DNA from: Ulva prolifera
Taxonomy: Eukaryota; Chlorophyta; Ulvophyceae; Ulvales; Ulvaceae
NCBI GenBank assembly: GCA_023078555.1
Contig: CM041197.1
Coordinates: forward strand, 248,001 to 312,000
DNA length: 64,000 nt
Reading direction: 5' to 3'
Position 1 is the stretch's first letter, and each line of letters opens with the position of its first letter. The notes beneath the pieces were generated by a model that saw only the letters and a list, made by a program, of their open reading frames with translations, was not told the DNA's origin and did not search any database. Positions 1 to 11,428 of this stretch are shown here, piece after piece. The translations under genes and the position numbers were made by a program.

Positions 1-1553
1 CCACGGTGTCCGCATGCAGGCGCAACCAGTGGTGGTCGTCCGCCACACCAGGAAGCCGTCCGCCCCTTGCGGCCTATGCCGGCTGTGCAGGGGAGCTGCC
101 GGCAGGTGCAGGGGACCCGCCTGCGGCGCCGAGACAGCCGCTGCCAGGTGCTCCACAGTGAGCAAGGCGCCCTGCACATAAGGTACCACGTGCATTGCTC
201 TGCTCCGATCATGCAAGGTGAGGTGTGTGTACCATATTGTCAGGGAACCTCGAGCCGATGCCATGGCCAGCGGATCAGCACGCTGTAGCAGGCGGGAAGC
301 AGAACCAATTCGTCAATGTCTTTGTAATTGAGGCCAGTTCTCAGCGGTAAGTGTGCCATGGGAGCACAGCCTGCCAGCCTGCGATCGGGCGGCATGTGCC
401 GCAGAGGTGGTTGCAAGCATTTGCCATCGCAGTCACCGGAAATCAAGTTTTGCATACAAGCTGGCTTGCAATGGAAGCACATAGGAAGTTTCTTGAAGAC
501 CTGGCCAGGTACCATGATGCCTACCGCAACTGCCTTTCGTGCTTGCACCTGATTTTTGTAAGATCCATGGGAGACGCCACAGGACAACATCAACAAGCAC
601 ATCAACAACAGTGCATCGGTGCAGTTGATTCTAAATGATATAACATAAGTTTGAAAAGGATCTGACATAGAGGCCTGAGTGATCCCAGCCACATGTCTGA
701 CGGTGGACGTGGCTGATCATGGAGGGATTGTGTAGCAGCACCGCCACCAGGCTGGCCATACAGCTTCGCGAAGCAGGCGATCTTAGACGAGGCTCACGGT
801 GACCTGCGGGCGCTGTTAATACGACAGATGTCGTTTATGTTCAGAGCTGTGGTCTGCTTGACGGCAGCGCCAGCCGGTCATGTGGCATGCTAGTGCTCTT
901 GCTGTCGAAGCCTCCCGCAGCTGGGTGCTCGCGTGTCGAGGGCACCGCCAGCTCCGGTCGTCTAGAATCATATCAGTCTCTGTGTGGTGACGACTGCGAT
1001 GATTCCATATGGTATGACTGCTCTTTCCGGTATTCCGGACCACTGGCGCCAGATATCGTTGGCAGCTTCTCACACTGTCCCAGATAGCTCCACCGATACT
1101 GGCCTAGATCGTGTCAGCTAGGTCGACAGAGCTTATGCAGGTACTGCTTAAAACTGATATTCGCTGTGCAAATGCAGCGTGCGCTCGGTGAAGCAGTCGG
1201 TCCGAAGCAATCTGCGTTCTAAGTCAGCGTGTTTGGGTCTTTCGAGCAAAGCTGGTGGCCGCTTGATCCAGAATGAAGTTAATATTGCTGGATGAGACGC
1301 AACGGCGCACCGGTTCCGTCGGCTTCAGAGGTCTAACTTTCGTGCGGGTACACCATTCCCATGTCAACGTTGCTGAGCTGCACGGCACCAAGTCGCGGCT
1401 TGCGGAAGCCCGAAGGAACGGTACAATGTCTCCACACGTTTCACGCTCCTCTTGCTGGACGAATGGAGGAGCAAGCTCGACACGGTGGCCACAGGACTGG
1501 CGCCTGCAGGGCACAGCTGTTCCTGGCAGCGAAGCCCACCACTCAGTGGCCAT
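1..1553 (-). pseudogene. ZBH1: zinc-ribbon/beta-helix gene, 5' part only, probably decayed
   Basis: Only the first two exons lie in the window; the beta-helix exon would continue past the left edge. Exon 1 is 1311-1553 (81 codons, ATG at 1553, starts MATEWWAS) and ends at a GTGCGC donor. Exon 2 starts at 171 after a TGTGCAG acceptor and reads GALLTVEHLAAAVSAPQ, closely matching ZBH2. Two signs of decay are visible. In exon 1 the zinc motif keeps C-x4-C-G-H, but the third of the four cysteines is replaced by Arg (ERETCG instead of CxxCG). In exon 2, near positions 25-30, one base is missing relative to the siblings just after VWRTTTTGC, so the frame leaves the conserved HAGTVELPERG segment. 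A sequencing error could explain the second change but not the first. With ZBH2 it forms a subgroup sharing CRRQSCGH in exon 1. Confidence 0.6.
240..668 (-). CDS. Unassigned 142-residue open frame inside ZBH1 intron 1
   Basis: An ATG at 668 opens a frame of 142 codons that ends at 240, on the same strand as ZBH1 and wholly within its first intron. Near the start it has a hydrophobic stretch (ALLLMCLLMLSCGVSHG) that could be a signal peptide or membrane segment. A cysteine-rich part follows (CFHCKPAC, GDCDGKC, AGCAPM). No family is recognised and no matching frame was found in the intron of ZBH2. It could be a small nested secreted-protein gene, an extra ZBH1 exon or a chance frame. The hydrophobic-then-cysteine-rich order is the only argument for it. 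Confidence 0.25.
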   Translation of the reverse strand: MSDPFQTYVISFRINCTDALLLMCLLMLSCGVSHGSYKNQVQARKAVAVGIMVPGQVFKKLPMCFHCKPACMQNLISGDCDGKCLQPPLRHMPPDRRLAGCAPMAHLPLRTGLNYKDIDELVLLPACYSVLIRWPWHRLEVP

Positions 1554-2222
1554 TCCCCGCTTGGTACTCGCAATGTGAGGGCTAGTGACATAATAAGAAG
1601 TCAACTTTGGCAATCACGAGGTCTATCTGGGGCGCGGGCATCACCCGGAAGGCCTCGGCTCCGGAAGTCACTCGCCAGAACTGCATAGAGCCTACATGGG
1701 CGACCTGACCGCATCATACATTCAGACGGACTCAAGAATTTTTAGAAGGGTCGATGCTTGCGGGCACCCAACAGCGCATACGTAAGCTGTATCTTGTACT
1801 GACATCCACCACCCAGCCACGGTGTACCGCGATGTGTCGTGTGTGCTGACTCAGTGGCGCTCGGCAAGGTGAAGGTCAACAGTCGCAGACGTCTCTGCAA
1901 CAGGCCACCTCGCCAGGTACAAGAAGCACAGCAATCATCACAAGCCTGCACATGAGTGGCCGCTGGAGTGCATGCAATGCATGTGGTGCGTGACATTGGA
2001 CTGGTTTGCACTGCAGAACTGAAGCACAACAGATCAACCTGTATGTAGAGCGTGCGCATGATTCGCCGGAGAACGGTTCTGCCCGGCACACACCGGTGGA
2101 TTCCTACATGCAACACTTCAACGAGATTGAGGGGTCAACCCCTAGCACATAGCTCCCCGGCCGAGTTTGTACGATATCGTACAAACTCTCGCAGCGGCCG
2201 CCTTCTCAGTGCAATCTGCACT
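1554..2222. other. Intergenic spacer between ZBH2 3' end and ZBH1 5' end
   Basis: No coding signal could be supported here. It should contain the ZBH1 promoter and the ZBH2 3' untranslated region. The upstream block seen before other family members was not found. The only distinct structure is the palindrome at 2163-2188. Confidence 0.5.
2163..2188. repeat. 26-bp perfect palindrome just past the ZBH2 stop codon
   Basis: Two 13-base arms (left arm GAGTTTGTACGAT) meet with no loop. The last base of the ZBH2 stop codon is at 2223, so in the ZBH2 transcript this hairpin would begin about 35 nt after the stop. No comparable palindrome follows the other family members, so it is not a general terminator of the array. 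Confidence 0.8.
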
Positions 2223-5200
2223 CTACGGCATGACGATAGCCACCTCCGGGAGCGGCCGGACTAAGTCAAAGTCAAGCTCGCCCCACGTGAGCATCGTGTC
2301 CACAGACTCTACAGGGACCTCTGCAGCCTGGCCCGCACACCCGATCACAGTGCACCCGGAAAACACGCTGCGCTCGGATACATGCCTCACGAAAACACCC
2401 AGGTGGCACGCGACTGCGGTCACGTTGCTCGCCTCCACGTGGCCGGGTTCGCTTACCAGCACCGCATACTTGTCGCAATCCACCACCTCACAGTCGGCGA
2501 GGCGCAGCCGCGCAACGGCGCCCTCATGCGCGCAGCGCGCCGTGCCCGCCGCGCTGCCTCCCCCCCGCAGTTTCTCAAACGCCTGCCGCACCGCGGCCTC
2601 GCCCGAGCGGCCGCACACACGGCACGGCATGGCTAGCTCGCGCGGGAGCTCTCCGACCAGCATGCCGGCCATGCATTGCGATACCCGCGTGCTTGTCAGC
2701 CGCACCGCAGCTGGCCCGCACACCCACACGCCGGCGACGCGGCAGCCGGAGACGCTGCAGCGCAGCATGGTCACGGTGGTGGCGTGGGCGGCATCCCTCT
2801 TAGACCGCCGCTGACAGGGCATCGAGTTGCCATCCACTGTGGGCGGTTCGGGCATGACACGAAGCCCTTGCTCCGCGCCTGAAAGCTCCGAGTCGACTAG
2901 CTTCACGAGCGTGGGCACACCGGCAGCGCAGCGTACAGAGACACAGTCACTGGCCGCCTGAATTGACATCCGCTTCGCAGTGAACGAGGCGCCCCCGGCC
3001 GCGATGGCGACGCCCACATCTCCCCCTGTCACCTTGCAGTCCTGCGCGGAAAGGTCGGCACCGCTGCTCAGGGCCACCCCTGTCCCGCAGCCGTGGACGG
3101 TGGTGTGCAGGAGCTTCACCCCTGCTCCCTGGGCCGCCATGACTGCACGGCCAGACAGGGCGTTCATGCGGCAGCCGCGAATGGTGCATACGCCACCGTG
3201 GCCCGCATACACAGCGGCGACTCCCGCAGCGGCGGAACCCGCAAAGGAGCAGTTCTCGACGACCACTGGGCCGAGAGCGGCGACGTAGACGCCATCAGCG
3301 AGAGCCCCCTGGAACGTGCAGTCACGGACGGTCACGGCGTCAGGGGTGCAGGCGGAGACGGCGTCCTGGAACCCTGAAAAGCCGCAGTGTGCCACACAGC
3401 CACCGCCGGCGTCGGCAAACACGATCGCAGATTTGCTTGTGCCCTCCTCCACCACTCCCATCTTACCAGCCACCTGCTCGTTGCCCAGCCCGCGGAAGAT
3501 ACAGTGCCGCACGTCCGCCTCAGCCCCCGGCTGTGTAAGCTTGACACCCGACACACAGCCACTGAACGTGACCCCACAGAGCCTCACCGATGCAGGAACC
3601 CCCGGCGGCAGATCTCCGCCCGAAACCAGCCCAAGCAAGCACTTCTCCACCGTGCCACCCTTGATGGTCACACCCCCCCCCTGCACGAGGTAGCCAGCCC
3701 CACCACAATTATGGGACTCTGTCTCCTTGCGGACCGGCTGAATATCGCTGACGGTCGTGTCAGTTGCAAACACCGTCCCCGCCGTGCATGACACCCCCGC
3801 ACGGCCGTTGCTGACGTGGCACCTGAGAAGCCGAACGGTCGCAGCGCGCAGCACGGACACCACCTCCCATTCACCCGCACCGCGGCAAGTCCGCAGCACG
3901 CAGTCGGCCGCCGCGACCCGCGCGTCAGCCTCCGCCTCACACGCCATCTCGCCTTCGTAGCAGCCCCCCTGCAGCCGCAGCGCGCTGCCGGGATCGTGCA
4001 CGCTCAGGCACTCTGCCAGGGTGGCGGCCTTGCAGTGGGCAAGCGCGGCTCGCCCCCCCTTGCGCACATACGCAGCGGCGTGCGAGCAGCGCGTGCGGCA
4101 CAGCACAGCGCTGGCGTGGCTGCCCCACGTCACAGCCAGGCCGCCTCCACCCGTGGGTGTGTCGTGCATGTCGCACCGCTCCATCTGCATGCATGACGCG
4201 CTCCGTTTGTGCGGGAGCCGCGTCTGGCCGAGGGACACAGCCATCGAGCACGATTTAACCGATGGTCTCGCAGAGACGCTGATGTGGCACTCCCGCAGCG
4301 TCAGCCTTGCGGAGCTCTCCGTCAGGGCACCATACATGACTCCGGCAACATGCAGCCGCTGCGCCTGTACGGTGCTGCGCTGCGTCCCCCTAGCCACACG
4401 CACTGCCTCAATGAAATCCGAGACCCGGCAGTCATAGAGCCGCACAGCAGCGCTGCTCATGGTGATGCCGTGCAGCCCCAGAATGCATGACAGTCCGCCG
4501 CCGACCAGCACGCTGCGCGTCAGCGCAGCGGTGCTGCAGGCATCATTGACCGCAATGCCGGTCAAAGTTTTGGAAATGGTGCACGAGTCCGCGGCGAGGG
4601 TGGCCCCACGCTCGACGACGACGCTGGTGCTGCAGCGAGAGATGCGGCAGTCGGAGATGGTGACTACGGTGGCGTCACCGCTGGCGACGAGGCCGGGGTA
4701 AGCGCCGGCGACGCGGCAGGTGAGCAGCGTGACCGCCGCGCCGTGCACAGCATACACCGTGGTGGACTGGAAGTTACAGTTGTGGAAGGTCCCGGAGAAG
4801 TGCGCCCCGGCACACATGACAATTCCTCCTGCGGCATGCATGCATGTTTGATAATGCGCAAAGCTCGTCATATGTTGCACCCCCGGACAGGCCTGGAACT
4901 TCATGCGCGTGGCGGCATCACAGAGAAAATGCATGACTCTTGAACAGCACAGCTTTGCTGCGCTGTACACGTCACATGGAATGCAATCTGTTGTGCAGCA
5001 GCGCGGACCTTTGAAGGTGGTGCCGTGGAAGTGTGCGCCGGCGCCGGCCAGCAGCAGCACCCCCCGCTCCGGCAGCTCCACAGTGCCCGCGTGGGCGGTG
5101 CAGCCCGCAGTGGCCGCCCGCCACACCAGGAAGCCCTCCGCCCCCTGCGGCCAGTGTGGGGTGCATAGGGGAGTCACCGGGAGGTGGAGGCTGTGAGTCT

Positions 5201-6658
5201 GCGGCGCCGAGATCGCCGCTGCCAGGTGCTCCACGGTGCTCAAGGCGCCCTGCACATGAGGTCTACTGTGTCACCTTGACTGCGCCATTTGAGCATTGGA
5301 TACTGGCGATCGCAAGTCCCGCAAACATGGGTGGCCAAAAAGGTGATCGCGAACGCCATATGATCGGACCAGCTGGCTGCAGCATGACTTGGTGACGGGC
5401 TATCAAAGGTTGGATGATTGAAAGTCAGTGCTTCGGCAGCACATGTGTCTTCGCAGAGGACTGTGCACCTGCCAAGCTGGTGGCACATGCGTGCTGAGTT
5501 CAGCCTGAGCAGCAGAGGGATTTCATGCCGTGGCCGTTTTCCTGAGCAACCACCAGTATTTATATAATATATATAAATACTGGTGGTTGTATATATTTCT
5601 TGTGTGTAACTGCATTGGTATTCTCCCGACGATCTGGAGCCAGTCAGATATCAGTGCGCGTGATCTGGCAGCTTCTGTGCTTGAAATGGATCCATGCGTG
5701 GCTCAAGTGACAGCACAGAACTGGAAAGGCATGCACGCCAAGTTGACATCCATGCATTCGGTTTGCATGTTCAAAGTGGTCCGAGCGGCTTCATAGACGG
5801 TGGGAGCTGCGATTTATCTGAAGGCAGTCTAGATCTGCTGCAGCACGTTGTGTCCGGCCAAGCAAGTCCACAGTCGATTGTGATGCATGAACGAGACGCA
5901 GATAAGCCCAGAGCAGGCATCGACAACGTGGTGAAAGATTGGGTGTACTTGACGAACAGCGCGGTCTGATCGTACCATATGCTGGAGCGAAATCTTCAGT
6001 ATTATAGTGTGGCAGTGTAATGCTCACAGTGTAATGGAACCATCCGGCACACCGCTGATCCCGGTCATCCACATCTGAGTTCTAGTGTGGATGTAGAGTG
6101 ACTGCGGACGGTAGCTACCAACTACGCGGACAGGTGCTGCGATATTTCTTGCGTTTATTTCGAACCGTTGTTCAGGAACTTTTATACTCATGGCACCAAC
6201 TGTCCCGTCCATCGCGCGATTGTACAATGCGTCTTGGTGAATTTGTAGCGTCGTAGTAAAATTTGACATCGTCTGGGCACACAGACACCGCGATCTGCGA
6301 ACCTGTTGGTCCTAAGCAATTTGCGAACAACACGGCTGTGTGGGGCTGTTGACCCGTCCTCGCCACCGCTACATCAGACCAATATAAGTCAGAAATAAAG
6401 ACTGATATCGCGGCGCACCCAATCTTTCTGACTTGGACGTCGAACGTTTGTGCGGGTGGCCCAGTCCCATGTCAAACCTGTCCAGGTCGAGGGGACGAGG
6501 TCGCGGCTTGCGGAAACACTAGAAGCTAACCCTGGGTCTCCACATTGATCACAGCGCTGCTCGTGGTCGGATTGAGCGAGATCTACACGGTGGCCACAGG
6601 ACTGGCGCCTGCAGGGCACATCCGCATCTGGCAGCGAAGCCCACCACTCTGTAGACAT
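2223..6658 (-). CDS. ZBH2: zinc-ribbon plus parallel beta-helix protein
   Basis: Three-exon model: exon 1 6419-6658, exon 2 5009-5249, exon 3 2223-4828, giving about 1028 residues with all phases consistent. Residues 1-80 hold the zinc-ribbon-like domain (C16, C21, H23, C36, C39), followed by a conserved RDLVP...LTW segment. Exon 2 carries the family signature VWRAATAGC...VELPERGVLLLAGAGAHFHGT. Exon 3 opens GGIVMCAG and runs as beta-helix coils of about 22-24 residues with regularly spaced Cys. Near the end, CRVCG and RCAHEG form the second metal-type cluster. Start choice: the ATG at 6658 matches the start of its siblings. Intron 1 is long (1169 nt) and holds a palindrome. Intron 2 is 180 nt, a multiple of three with no in-frame stop. 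No signal peptide is visible. Function unknown; a binding scaffold is inferred. Confidence 0.72.
5547..5589. repeat. 43-bp hairpin with 20-bp perfect arms
   Basis: The left arm 5547-5566 and right arm 5570-5589 are exact reverse complements around a 3-nt loop (ATA). The inner half is AT only and the outer half reads CAACCACCAGT. It lies inside ZBH2 intron 1. Perfect arms suggest a recent origin or ongoing maintenance. It could be a minimal foldback element. Confidence 0.85.
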
Positions 6659-6825
6659 CCCCACTAAGATCGAATTAGTAGAGCGTCAACATGTACTGGT
6701 ATGTCAGATCCTGGCAATCACCAGGATGTAGGCCATGCGCGTCAGTGGGCAAGCCTGGCCGGCACGCGCTCGACCCCCACAGACCCAAGTTGGCTCACGT
6801 AGGCTCAGGCAACATGCGGCTTAAC

Positions 6826-6880
6826 GTTGCATCCATGTGGAGAAGGTCAGTGTCTGGCACGCCTCTATGCAGGTGGGTAG
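6826..6880 (-). promoter_or_regulatory. Conserved upstream block of ZBH2
   Basis: Read on the minus strand, this stretch resembles blocks upstream of ZBH6, ZBH7, ZBH8 and ZBH9. When translated they share a VP-x-(D/N)-x-x-(T/H/R)-M-(N/D) pattern, here GVPDTDLLHMDATLSRM. It lies about 170-220 bp before the exon 1 ATG. It may be a conserved promoter or 5' leader, or an unrecognised upstream exon. Confidence 0.25.
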
Positions 6881-7257
6881 CACCACTGGGTACGCAACCA
6901 TGCCTGCGGTAGCTGCTTACTGTTTCGAGATACGCGACACAGCCGAGGGATACCGCGAGATGGCACGTGCAATGCAACGCAAGTTTCTGATAGACACTTT
7001 CTGCTGTCGCGACATGTCGTAGGGTCAGCTTAGACACGCTGCAACACGTGTACGCCATTCCATGTGTAATCGTAGGCACATCAGTCACGTCAAGCCTATG
7101 CATGTGTCAAACCTGTAGATCTGTACATGGATGGCCTCTGGACTGCATACAGTACATATTCCGAGAACAGTGCACACTCGTGTGGGCGACGTGGATATAT
7201 TTTGAGAACAGTGCACTGAGACGTCAGAGCAGTGCACACTGGTGTGCGCGTGATGCT

Positions 7258-7323
7258 ATTGCTCCACAGCACAGTCGTGATTGCACCACAGCACAGTCGT
7301 GATTGCACCACAGCACAGTCGTG
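7258..7323. repeat. 22-bp tandem repeat, three units
   Basis: Units at 7258-7279, 7280-7301 and 7302-7323 read ATTGCACCACAGCACAGTCG plus TG. The last two are identical and the first differs by one base. It lies in the spacer between ZBH2 and the 3' end of ZBH3. The spacer just before it also carries loose copies of GAACAGTGCAC near 7165 and 7205. Confidence 0.85.
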
Positions 7324-7543
7324 TTTGCCATGGTCAGTCCTGTATACAAAGCGTGCAGAGTCCACGGACCGGCGGCTGCACAGTGTGCATCATCACAAAC
7401 ACGTTGGAAACGACCACACCGCTTTTTCACATTTCCAACTCCACAGCATCAACTCCCTGCCCCAATCGTTCAAAGCAGCTCACAATACATCACAAACGCG
7501 CCCGTGGCACGACTGTCTCACTGTGCGAGACGTAGAGCAGCAC

Positions 7544-10500
7544 CTACTCGACCAGAGACCAGGAGACTCCCGACAGCACCTCCGGTAACACCATCGACTC
7601 ATCATTGGCACTGACATGCCGTCGGCCGTTCACGGGATACATACACCCAATCGCTCTGCACTCTTCAAACGTGCTGCTCTTGCCGGCGACCCGAACAAAG
7701 AACCCTATCCCACACGCCCGAGCGGTCACGTTTTGCGCCGCAGCGCAGCCATGCGGGAGAACAGCCACACCCCACTTTGAGCAAGCCTCAACATCGACAC
7801 GCACGAGCGTTACTCGCGCAACGCAGCCGTCATGTGCGCAACGGCCCGACGCCGCCGCAGTCCCCAGAAGTGCGCGGTACGCCCTCACCAGCGCCGCCTT
7901 GCCACTCACGCCACAAACCTCACACACCTGTTCCACGTCTTCGTCTGTTTCCCCGACAACGACGCCAATCGCGCATCGCGTGATCACGCTCTCGAGCACC
8001 CGCCCCCTGACCGCACCGCCTAAGTATATCCCGGTGTGGCCGCCTGACACTCTGCAGCGGACGACGGCGACAGAGCCGCCGGTGTCCGCCACGTGCACCC
8101 CAGCTTGGACTCCAGAAAGCTCGGAGTCGATGAGCTTCACGTCCACAGGCGTGCCGGTACGGCTGTGGGCACAGACACCAATCACGCTTGCCGAGACAGT
8201 CACGCGCTCCGCAGTCAAGACGCAGCCGCCAGCAAACGAGAGAATTCCCATCAGAACGCCCGTGATGTGGCAGTCCAGCACCTCGAGCTTTGAGTTTTGG
8301 CGGGCGACGAGGCCGTCGGCGGTGCCGTTGACGGTGGTATCGCCCAGCACCTTCACGCTGGAGCCCTCATTCGCTGTGATGCAATCGCCCGTCATGCCAA
8401 CGAGGCGGCAACGGCGGATTGTGCACGTGGCCCCGCGCTGTGCCCGCACCCCCTCCGCCCCCGTCATCGAGCAGCCCTCCACCAGCACTACACCCTCAGC
8501 CTCGACGCAGACACCCTTCGTATCGCCGCCCGTAAACTGACAGTCCTGAATCACGATGCCGTGGGGTGAACTGGCGGCAATATCGCAGTGGTGTCCTTCA
8601 AACACACACCGCCGCACTGAACTGCTCCCACACCCAGCAAGCACAAGCCCCGTCATGAAATCGGACAGTCGGTCGGTGCAACGTAGATCCTGCAGCACCC
8701 CGCGCTTGCACTCCCGCTTCAGGCCACGGAACTCACACTCCACCACGTCAGCCCTCACCCCGGACGTGATCTCCATGCCACGGACACAGTCCCTGAACAT
8801 GACGCCCTCCAGCGTCAGCGATGCTGTCCCCCCCTTTGCCGAAAGCCCAATACTGCAGTGCTCCACAGAGCCACCTTTGACGACGGTGCTACCCCCGCTG
8901 ATATGGTATGCTACTGCATCTGGAGCTTGGCCACGCCGCGGCCCCTCGTGCCCGGGCGAAACAATCGGGCGGATCTGAATGTCGCACACCGACGCTTCAG
9001 TCGCATGGACGGTGCTGTCGGTCGCCTGCACGCCCGCACACCCGTTGTGGATGTGGCACCAGGACAACCGCGCGCACGCCTTCTCACGCACGATCACCAC
9101 CCCCCCGTCCCCCCGGACGCCGCGGCTGGACAGCTTGCACCCAGCCGCCGACAGCCGCGCGCCCCTCTCCGCAAGGCACGCGACGGTGCTGCCCTCATAG
9201 CTGCCGCCGTCCAGGCGCAGCAGCCCGGCGGGAGACTCGATGCGCACGCACACCCGCGTGCCGGTGCTTACGCCGGTGCAGTGCGCGAGCGCCGCGTGGC
9301 CGCCGTGCCGACCGCTCGCAAGCACCTCCTCCGTGCAATCGAATCGGCACAGCCGCGCAGCGACGGCGCCGTCGTCCTGCAGGCTGATGCCGCGCACGGT
9401 GCCGGGCTTTATGCGGCAGCGCTCGAGCTGCGCCCGGCCGCCGCCGTTCACGCCGTCCCTGGTCCCGAGGAACACAGCCATCGGGATCTGCACTTTGGGG
9501 CCGCTGCGGTCGCACAGGAATGTGCATCGCCGGAAAGCAGCACGGGAGTACGTGGAGAGCATGGCTCCCTGGGGGCTGTCGGTGAATGTGACGGTGTCGG
9601 CCTCGACCGAGGTCGTGCGGCCGATGGCAGTGAGAGCTATCGTGAAACCCTGCAGCCTGCAGGAGCGTAGCAGGAGCGTGCCGCCGCGTGCGGTGGCCGC
9701 GGTGTCGACCCGCGCGCCCGCAAGGTCGTTGGCGATCACGCAGTGCTGGAGCGTCACACGCGTCCCCCGGCCGTTGGAGACCACCGCTGCAGATGTGCGA
9801 GTGAGGCGGCAGCCGTGCGCGATGACAGACGCGCCGCACTCGGCGACGATGCCGGTGGGGCAGCCGTCGAAGGTGCAGCTGGCGAGGGTGGCTGCAGTGG
9901 CGCCGCCGCTGGCGGTGAGGCCCGGCTGGCAGGCGAGGAAGCGGCAGTGGTGCAGCCTGGCGGCGGCGCCATGCACTACGTACAACGCGGTGTCGTCGAA
10001 CTTGCAGTTCTGGAATGTTCCGGAGTGCTGCGGCCCCGCACACATGACGACGCCCCCTACACAACGCAAAGAAGTCTCAGCACAGCTGAGAGACAGGAGT
10101 ACACTGCTTGCCCTGGCTGATTGAGAATCACCGACGGTGACATGTGCTGGCTCACAAATCCTTGCGCGGGTTCGAGGCAGACACGATTTCGGGAGATGAA
10201 TGGCACAGTGCCTCCCAAGTGACAGACAAGCTGATACCTCACCTTTGAACGTGACGTCATGAAAATGCACGCCGTGTCCTGCCAGTAAAAGCACGCTTCC
10301 CTCTGGCAGCTCCAGCTGGCTCGAGTGGATACTGCAGCCGGTGGTGACTGCCCGCCACACCAGGAAGCACCCAGCAGGCGCCTGGTGTCTACTGCGGACG
10401 AAGCTCAAGTGGCCGCTGAGGTCCAGCTTGCGAACATTCAGCGACGACATGGCCGCCACAACAGCGTCGATGCTTCCGATCTCGCCATCCCACTGCACTT

Positions 10501-11428
10501 GCAGCTCTCGGTGGACACGAGCAAGAAGGGCACTGGTACCGTAGCATGCGAGGGCTCCAGAATGTAACAGTGGAGACACTCCGTGATCGACCGCTGAACT
10601 CCTGGCTTCAGCACATACTGAGAGTGACTACAAGTCATTAGTGTGCACAGCAATCCGACGGCATCAAACATGCAGCAGCGCTGCCGCTGCATTCGACGTT
10701 GCTGCGACTCAGCGTGCGAGAGTAACGCGGGACTGACTGCGTCCGCCAAAATTTATCAAGAAAGGAGTCAAGAGCGCATCCTACGTTGTCACAACTGGAT
10801 ACGCGTGTACGCAACACACTGTCTCTCAATGATGGACCGTCAACTGCACAGCGCAATCCAGGTAAGGTAGCGCGATGAGGACATGCCAACAACATGTCAC
10901 GCAATCTCACACTCCTCAGATATGTGATAGATTATGTACATTCGTTTCCAGCAACTACATTGATGCTGGCCGCGTGTTGAGCCGATGGAACACGGACCGA
11001 GCATGCACTTGCTTGTCAGGGAGAAGACGCGAATGCTCACAGAAATACTTCGTAGGTTATGTAATCCTTGATTGATCAGTAATTGCGGACTGCCAGTTGC
11101 AACAGGATGGCCACACAGATACAAAGTCAGAAGGCGTTTGGTCAAGTAGGTTACGCGCGAACGGGCTGGCACTCGCACTGCGGGGACGTCGCACCACACA
11201 ATGTTCTGAAGTCATCAAATTACGCGATGTCTTGAGAGATGCCCAGTCCCAGGTCAAGTCCGCTGACGGCACATAGTCTTGATACCCACGACTGAACTGC
11301 AGGAGGCTGCTCTCGCCACATACAGTGCAACGAACTGATTGAACTTGTGAAGGTATTGACTTTACATGGCCGCATTGCGGAAGCCGGGTCTTGGCTCGTC
11401 CTTGCGAAGCCCAATTTTCCAGACATAA
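7544..11428 (-). CDS. ZBH3: beta-helix family member with damaged first exon
   Basis: Exon 2 (10243-10492) and exon 3 (7544-10056) are intact, with good splice sites and matching phases. Together they encode about 920 residues of lead-in and beta-helix, including the C-terminal CEVCG...RCAHDG cluster. Exon 3 is the shortest complete one of the family (837 codons). Exon 1 (11195-11428) is recognisable by LENWAS, RLPQCGH, CTVCGESS and QDYVPSADLTWDW. However, the position of the family start codon reads TTA, the nearest ATG (11426) is out of frame, and the first zinc cysteine is Thr. The gene may start elsewhere, make a protein without the zinc domain, or be decaying. Intron 2 starts GTGAGG and ends TGTAG, unlike its siblings. 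It is 186 nt long, a multiple of three, and stop-free. Confidence 0.6.

Noticed and set aside
5530-5796. Plus-strand frame with a hydrophobic YWWLYIFLVCNCIGIL stretch
   Set aside because: The hydrophobic part is mostly a translation of the AT-rich palindrome at 5547-5589 and its flank. It lies in an intron and has no counterpart.
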